A stretch of DNA of 17,327 nt from an uncultured Acidobacteriota bacterium (lineage in GTDB: Bacteria; Acidobacteriota; Thermoanaerobaculia; Gp7-AA8): NCBI GenBank assembly GCA_946887105.1, contig CAMPKJ010000082.1, forward strand, positions 1 to 17,327, in the 5' to 3' direction. A program made the translations under genes and the position numbers. The notes below the pieces were generated by a model, which saw only the letters and a list, made by a program, of their open reading frames with translations, was not told where the DNA came from and made no database searches. Within the stretch, counting starts at the first letter, position 1; every line of letters begins with the position of its first letter. This document shows, piece after piece, positions 13,836-17,327 of the stretch.

Positions 13836-14702
13836 TCACTGCGTACCAGTCTTCAGCCGCGCGAGCTCTTCGCGCTTCATCTGCACGAACTGCTGCAGGG
13901 TTTCGGTGTAGATCTCGGTATCGCGGCGCACCGGCATCGGCACGCGCGAGTCGTAGTACTGGCGCCCTTCGTCGATCTCCTCGCGCAGCACTTCGAAGAA
14001 GTTGTCGTCGCGAATGCCGCGCTCCACCTTGTCGACGTGGTAGATGATGATGTCCGAGAGGATCAGCCGCGCCAGCCGCCGCGCTTCGTCGTATTCGCGC
14101 GGCTCCGGCGGCACCTCGTCGCTCGACTCGCCGACCTGCGGGAAGAGTTTGTGGATGATCTGCCGGAACTCTTTCTCCGGGATCTGCTCTTCGATGTACT
14201 CGTCGGCGCCGTAGAGGTTCGTCGGATTGGCGCGGAAGCGATTGGCGCGGAACAGCGCGCCGATCAGGATCACCCGCGTATGCGAGAGCGACGGATCGGC
14301 CTTGATCTCCTCGGTCACTTCGACGCCGAGCTTGCCCTTCAGATAGACGTTCACGATCACGAGATCGGCGCGCATGCGGCGCGCGAAGTCGAGCGTGGCG
14401 TCGCCGGTCTCGAAAAACGTGACGTCGAATCCGAGGCGGCGGAGATGCTCGCCCAGGAACTCGCGGAACGGGCGGGGCTCGTCGGCGATCGCGGCCAGAC
14501 GCCGGCGCGGAATGCGCGCGGGCGGCGCGGGCCACGGCTCGTCGGGGAACGGCTCGGGTACGGGATGCATCCCGCTGATGGTGCGCGGCTTGAGCACCAT
14601 CTGGTACGCGCAGCTCGGGCAGGCCACGCGCACCGCGGTCAGCAGCGGCAACGTGATCGCGGCGCGAAACGTGGCGCCGCATTTCTTGCAGGTCAGATCC
14701 AT
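13836..14702 (-). CDS. Zinc-ribbon protein with degenerate receiver domain
   Basis: 288 residues. The N-terminus carries a zinc-ribbon pattern, CKKC (Cys5, Cys8) and CPSC (Cys28, Cys31). After a proline-rich linker, residues 67-180 resemble a response-regulator receiver: the beta-1 acidic pair is kept (IADEP, Asp74/Glu75), but the phospho-accepting Asp is Asn118 in LVIVNVYLKG. The conserved Thr/Ser after beta-4 is Gly148 (VILIGAL), and the invariant Lys near GADEYIEEQ is missing. It is therefore unlikely to be phosphorylated in the normal way. Residues 203-288 form a helical C-terminal region (ARLILSDIIIYHVDKVERGI) of unknown role. It lies 25 bp after cheW, in the same operon, so it may bind CheA/CheW constitutively or act as a regulated adaptor. 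Confidence 0.8.
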   Translation of the reverse strand: MDLTCKKCGATFRAAITLPLLTAVRVACPSCAYQMVLKPRTISGMHPVPEPFPDEPWPAPPARIPRRRLAAIADEPRPFREFLGEHLRRLGFDVTFFETGDATLDFARRMRADLVIVNVYLKGKLGVEVTEEIKADPSLSHTRVILIGALFRANRFRANPTNLYGADEYIEEQIPEKEFRQIIHKLFPQVGESSDEVPPEPREYDEARRLARLILSDIIIYHVDKVERGIRDDNFFEVLREEIDEGRQYYDSRVPMPVRRDTEIYTETLQQFVQMKREELARLKTGTQ

Positions 14703-14727
14703 GGATGGTTTTCCGTGCTGAAGGGCC

Positions 14728-15417
14728 TCATGCGGTCCGGGCCGTGAGCGCTCCGTGGTCGAGCAGTTTGTCCAGATCGAGCAGGATCGTCAACGCACCC
14801 CCGGCACGGAACACCCCGCGCACCGACTCATCGAGCTCGGTGGCGTGTACCACCGGATGCCGTTCGATCTCCGCGGCGGACGACTTCACGACGCGCAACA
14901 CGCGGTCGACGATGAAGCCGACGATCTCGCGCTGGAAGTCGATCACGACGATGCGCGTGTCGTCCGTGTCCTTCCCCGCTTCGCGATGACGGAGCTTGCG
15001 GCGCACGTCGACGAGCGTGACGATGGTCCCCCGCAGCGAGATGATCCCCACCACGGACGGATCGGCGTTCGGGATGCGCGTGACCGCGCGCGGCGTGACG
15101 ATCTCGACGATGCGCTCGATGTCGACCGCGTACTGCTCGCCGGCCATGATGAACGTGAGCAGCTCGAGCTGATCCTGCGGAGCGGCGTCGTCGGCCTTGC
15201 CGGTCTCGAACGCGCGCCGTTTGCCCGCTTCGGCTTTGAACCTGTCGAGTTTGGAGGACTGGAGCGCTGGTGTGTGGCCGGCTGATGCGGGCGCCGCAGT
15301 TTCGGGTTCGGGCGGCGCCTGGGGCGCAGGCTCCGGGAGCGGCGGCGCTGCCTGCTCCGCCGGCGCGGCCTCGGCGTTCCGCTTTTTCTTGTTGCGGATC
15401 TTGACCAGATCAACCAT
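14728..15417 (-). CDS. cheW: CheW-like coupling protein with disordered N-terminal extension
   Basis: 229 residues, longer than the usual 150-170. Residues 84-220 form the CheW (SH3-like) domain: LELLTFIMAGEQYAVDIERI, VVGIISLRGTIVTLVDVR, TRIVVIDFQREIVGFIVDRV and GGALTILLDLDKLL. CheW links CheA to chemoreceptors. Residues 1-83 are a Lys-rich start (VKIRNKKKRN) followed by an Ala/Pro/Glu-rich, probably unstructured segment. The ATG at 15417 overlaps the end of the AAA ATPase gene by 8 bp (ATGGTTGA), with AGGAG 10 nt upstream, which fits coupled translation. The frame stays open upstream to 15489, but that part lies within the ATPase gene. Confidence 0.93.
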   Translation of the reverse strand: MVDLVKIRNKKKRNAEAAPAEQAAPPLPEPAPQAPPEPETAAPASAGHTPALQSSKLDRFKAEAGKRRAFETGKADDAAPQDQLELLTFIMAGEQYAVDIERIVEIVTPRAVTRIPNADPSVVGIISLRGTIVTLVDVRRKLRHREAGKDTDDTRIVVIDFQREIVGFIVDRVLRVVKSSAAEIERHPVVHATELDESVRGVFRAGGALTILLDLDKLLDHGALTARTA

Positions 15418-16213
15418 GGATGCGGTGCTCCTGCGCGGCGGAGGCGATCCTCGGAGCCTCGATCCGTTCCGCGTCCTCGCCGAACGCATCGAGCAACGAC
15501 GTGGTCGCGAGCGTGTTGATCAATCGCGGGATCCCGCCGCTGAGCGCGTGGATCTCCGCCATCGCCTCGCGGCTGAACGGATTGCGCGTTCCGCCGGCCA
15601 CGCGGATGCGGTGCTCGACGTACTCGATGGTCTCTTCCAGCGACAAGGGACCGAGAGAGTAGCGCATCCCGATCCTCTGCCGCAGCGGCTCGTACGCGCC
15701 GCGCTCGAGCCGCTCCTCGAGCTCGGGCTGGCCGATCAGCACCACGCTGAGCAGGTTCTGATCGTCGAGCTGGAAGTTGGTCAGCAGACGGATCTCGTCG
15801 AAGGTGGCCTTCGAGGGGATCAGCTGCGCCTCGTCGATCATCAGCACCGGCTCGCGTCGTTCCTCGTACAGCTCGTACAGCTTCGTATGGATCTGATCGA
15901 GCACATCGTTACGAAATCGCGCCGCTTCGAGTCCGAGGCCGCGGGCGATCGCGCGCAGGAGCTGCGCCGGAGTGAGGCGGGGATTGATCAGAAGAACGAT
16001 CGGCCGCGCCTCGCCGACCCGGTCGATCAGCGCGCGCGAGAGCGTGGTCTTGCCCGAGCCGATATCGCCGACCAGCAGCGCCAGCTCCTTCTCCTCGACC
16101 GCGTACTCGAGCCGCGCCAGCGCTTCCTTGTGCTGGCGGCTCTCGAAGAGAAAGGACGGATCGGGCGTCTTGCCGAACGGCTTCGCGGTCAATCCGAAGT
16201 GTTCTTCAAACAT
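15410..16213 (-). CDS. ExeA/GspA-like AAA family ATPase
   Basis: 267 residues, cytoplasmic. The start MFEEHFGLTAKPFGKTPDPS is typical of ExeA/GspA and TniB-like ATPases. It has Walker A GDIGSGKTT (49-57), Walker B VLMIDEAQ (123-130), sensor VVLIGQPEL (157-165), a probable arginine-finger region LRQRIGMRYSL and the C-terminal lid motif SGGIPRLIN. Unlike full ExeA it stops after the AAA domain, with no peptidoglycan-binding or membrane segment. ExeA helps assemble the type II secretion outer-membrane channel; relatives act in pilus systems and DNA transposition. The tight overlap with cheW (8 bp) ties it to the chemosensory unit. The start has no ribosome-binding site because a palindromic repeat lies immediately upstream. 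Confidence 0.88.
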   Translation of the reverse strand: MFEEHFGLTAKPFGKTPDPSFLFESRQHKEALARLEYAVEEKELALLVGDIGSGKTTLSRALIDRVGEARPIVLLINPRLTPAQLLRAIARGLGLEAARFRNDVLDQIHTKLYELYEERREPVLMIDEAQLIPSKATFDEIRLLTNFQLDDQNLLSVVLIGQPELEERLERGAYEPLRQRIGMRYSLGPLSLEETIEYVEHRIRVAGGTRNPFSREAMAEIHALSGGIPRLINTLATTSLLDAFGEDAERIEAPRIASAAQEHRIHG

Positions 16214-16223
16214 GGTGTGGTTT

Positions 16224-16333
16224 GGAGTGCGGCCGCCGCAGCCACCGCTTTCGTACGCGGTAGCCGCAGCTACCGTCCGGTGCGGCGCCTGCGGCCGCCG
16301 CGCGGAAAGCGGTAGCTGCGGCTACCGCACTCC
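16224..16333. repeat. Compound palindromic repeat (BIME/REP-like) between cheA and AAA genes
   Basis: Outer arms 16224-16252 and 16305-16333 (29 bp each) are inverted copies that differ at only a few bases. Both run from GGAGTGCGG at the outer end to a CGCTTTC-type inner end. Inside, 16258-16275 (CGGTAGCCGCAGCTACCG) is the exact reverse complement of 16310-16327, and each is itself a 7-bp-stem hairpin; a degenerate third copy sits in the left arm. The element fills nearly the whole 128-bp spacer between the cheA stop (16342) and the ATPase start (16213). Confidence 0.85.
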
Positions 16334-16341
16334 ATGACCGT

Positions 16342-17327
16342 TCAAACATGGACCGCCGCCGCCCGCACGTCGCGCGCGCGTCCGCCGAAATTGTCGATCA
16401 GCGTTCCGACGTCGACCACCAGCACGATTTCGCTCTCCCCGATCTCCGTGGCGCCTGCGATCCCGGGGATGGTCTTCAGCCGCTCGCCGATGGACTTGAT
16501 GACCACCTCCTGCTGGCGCACCAATGCATCGACGAGCAGCCCGACGGTCTTTTCGCCCGCGCGCGTCACGACGATGAACCACTTCGTGTCGGGACCGTGA
16601 TCGTGGCCGTCGACCAGGCCGAAGGCGTCGGAGAGCCGCAGCAGCGGCAGCGTGAAATCGCGCAGCGTGAACACTTCCTTCCGTTCCACGGTGCGGATGT
16701 CGCGCGAGTAGATGCGCAGCGATTCCTCGACGGACGTGAGCGGAATGGCGAACTTCTCGCCGCCCGACTCGACGATCAGCGCCTGAATGATCGCCAGCGT
16801 GATCGGCAGCGAAACGCGGAACGTCGTTCCCTGACCGGGACGGGTGATGACGTCGATGGTGCCCTTGAGGTCCTGGATGTTCTTCTTCACCACGTCGAGG
16901 CCGACGCCGCGGCCCGAGATCTCGCTCACTTCCGCCGCGGTCGAGAAGCCGGGCGTGAACATCAGCTCGTACGCGCGCTGCTGATCGACGACTTCCTTCT
17001 CGCCCACCAGGCCGCGGTCGACGGCGACGCGGCGGATGCGCTCCGGATCGATGCCGCGGCCGTCGTCGGTGACGTCGAGCACGACCGAGTTGCCCTGCTG
17101 ATAGGCGTTCAGCGTCACGTGACCGACCGGATCCTTCCCGGCCGCGCGCCGTTCCTCCGCACTCTCGATGCCGTGATCGAGGGCGTTGCGGATGATGTGC
17201 ATCAGCGGATCGGTGAGCTCTTCGACCATCATCTTGTCGAGCTCCGTGTCCTCGCCGCGCAGCACCAGCTCGATTTCCTTGCGCAGCTCGCGCGCGAGCT
17301 TGCGCACGGTGCGCGAGAGCTTGGAGT
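16342..17327 (-). CDS. cheA: CheA chemosensory histidine kinase, C-terminal part (5' end beyond window)
   Basis: Partial: the frame stays open to the window edge, so the phosphotransfer (Hpt) and P2 domains lie outside. About 327 residues are visible. They begin in the end of the dimerisation domain, then the HATPase domain with N-box HIIRNALDHGIE, G1 DVTDDGRGID, F-box FTPGFST and G2 GRGVGLDVV, then GTTFRVSLPITLAI and the CheW-like regulatory domain (ALIVESGGEKFAIPLTSVEE, LPLLRLSDAFGL and VGLLVDALVRQQEVV). CheA autophosphorylates under chemoreceptor control and passes phosphate to response regulators. There is no C-terminal receiver fusion; the protein ends shortly after VDVGTLIDNFGG. It is the upstream member of the ATPase-cheW-pseudo-receiver-HEAT-cheR series, separated from the ATPase by a palindromic repeat. 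Confidence 0.95.
   Translation of the reverse strand, partial: SKLSRTVRKLARELRKEIELVLRGEDTELDKMMVEELTDPLMHIIRNALDHGIESAEERRAAGKDPVGHVTLNAYQQGNSVVLDVTDDGRGIDPERIRRVAVDRGLVGEKEVVDQQRAYELMFTPGFSTAAEVSEISGRGVGLDVVKKNIQDLKGTIDVITRPGQGTTFRVSLPITLAIIQALIVESGGEKFAIPLTSVEESLRIYSRDIRTVERKEVFTLRDFTLPLLRLSDAFGLVDGHDHGPDTKWFIVVTRAGEKTVGLLVDALVRQQEVVIKSIGERLKTIPGIAGATEIGESEIVLVVDVGTLIDNFGGRARDVRAAAVHV

Noticed and set aside
1..17327. tRNA, rRNA, riboswitch, integrase, transposase or toxin-antitoxin genes
   Set aside because: None was recognised by eye on either strand; no computational scan was possible.

Overview
The window is gene-dense, GC-rich bacterial chromosome (no plasmid, phage or transposase genes seen) with 18 protein-coding genes, no RNA genes and almost no spacer DNA. 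Neighbouring genes often overlap by a few bases, including two tail-to-tail overlaps. The family mix suggests a soil-type Acidobacteriota, or less likely a Myxococcota relative: DUF4388, HEAT-repeat and CheA/CheW/CheR genes in one cluster, a KTSC protein, DUF4386, DUF2231, a TlpA/YHS/Lgt-like group and an ExeA-type ATPase. This is inference from gene content, not a search result.

Positions 103-3132 hold accessory metabolic and membrane genes: a GlxA-type AraC regulator (-) divergent from a PLP-dependent cysteine-synthase-family enzyme (+), a small DUF486 membrane protein (-) and a DUF4386 membrane protein (+). Positions 3110-5339 (-) form a probable cell-envelope operon, read from right to left: an atypical Lgt-like protein, a secreted YHS-domain/TlpA thioredoxin fusion, a second small YHS-like exported protein, and a beta-rich protein ending in Phe. 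Positions 5388-9083 (-) form a second operon: a DUF2231 membrane protein, a glycogen-debranching-type glucosidase and an SDR oxidoreductase with a C-terminal membrane anchor.

Positions 9139-17327 (-, apart from one + gene) form a chemosensory-type cluster. In transcription order it holds cheA (5' end outside the window), an ExeA/GspA-like AAA ATPase overlapping cheW, a zinc-ribbon protein with a degenerate receiver domain, a 743-residue HEAT-repeat scaffold and cheR. A KTSC gene in the opposite direction follows, then a DUF4388 protein. No CheY, CheB or chemoreceptor gene lies in the window. This set looks like a chemosensory pathway of the alternative-function type (pili, surface motility or development) rather than a flagellar one.

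Three structured repeats stand out. A hairpin-forming interspersed repeat sits inside the glucosidase coding region and is read in frame (7892-7940). A compound palindrome fills the cheA/AAA spacer (16224-16333). A 37-bp AT-rich inverted repeat fills the spacer between the zinc-ribbon gene and the HEAT gene (13738-13831). Several first-in-unit genes have a -10-like hexamer only 7-11 nt before the start codon, which suggests leaderless transcripts. The best candidates for something undescribed are the chemosensory cluster with its pseudo-receiver and ATPase, and the coding palindromic element.
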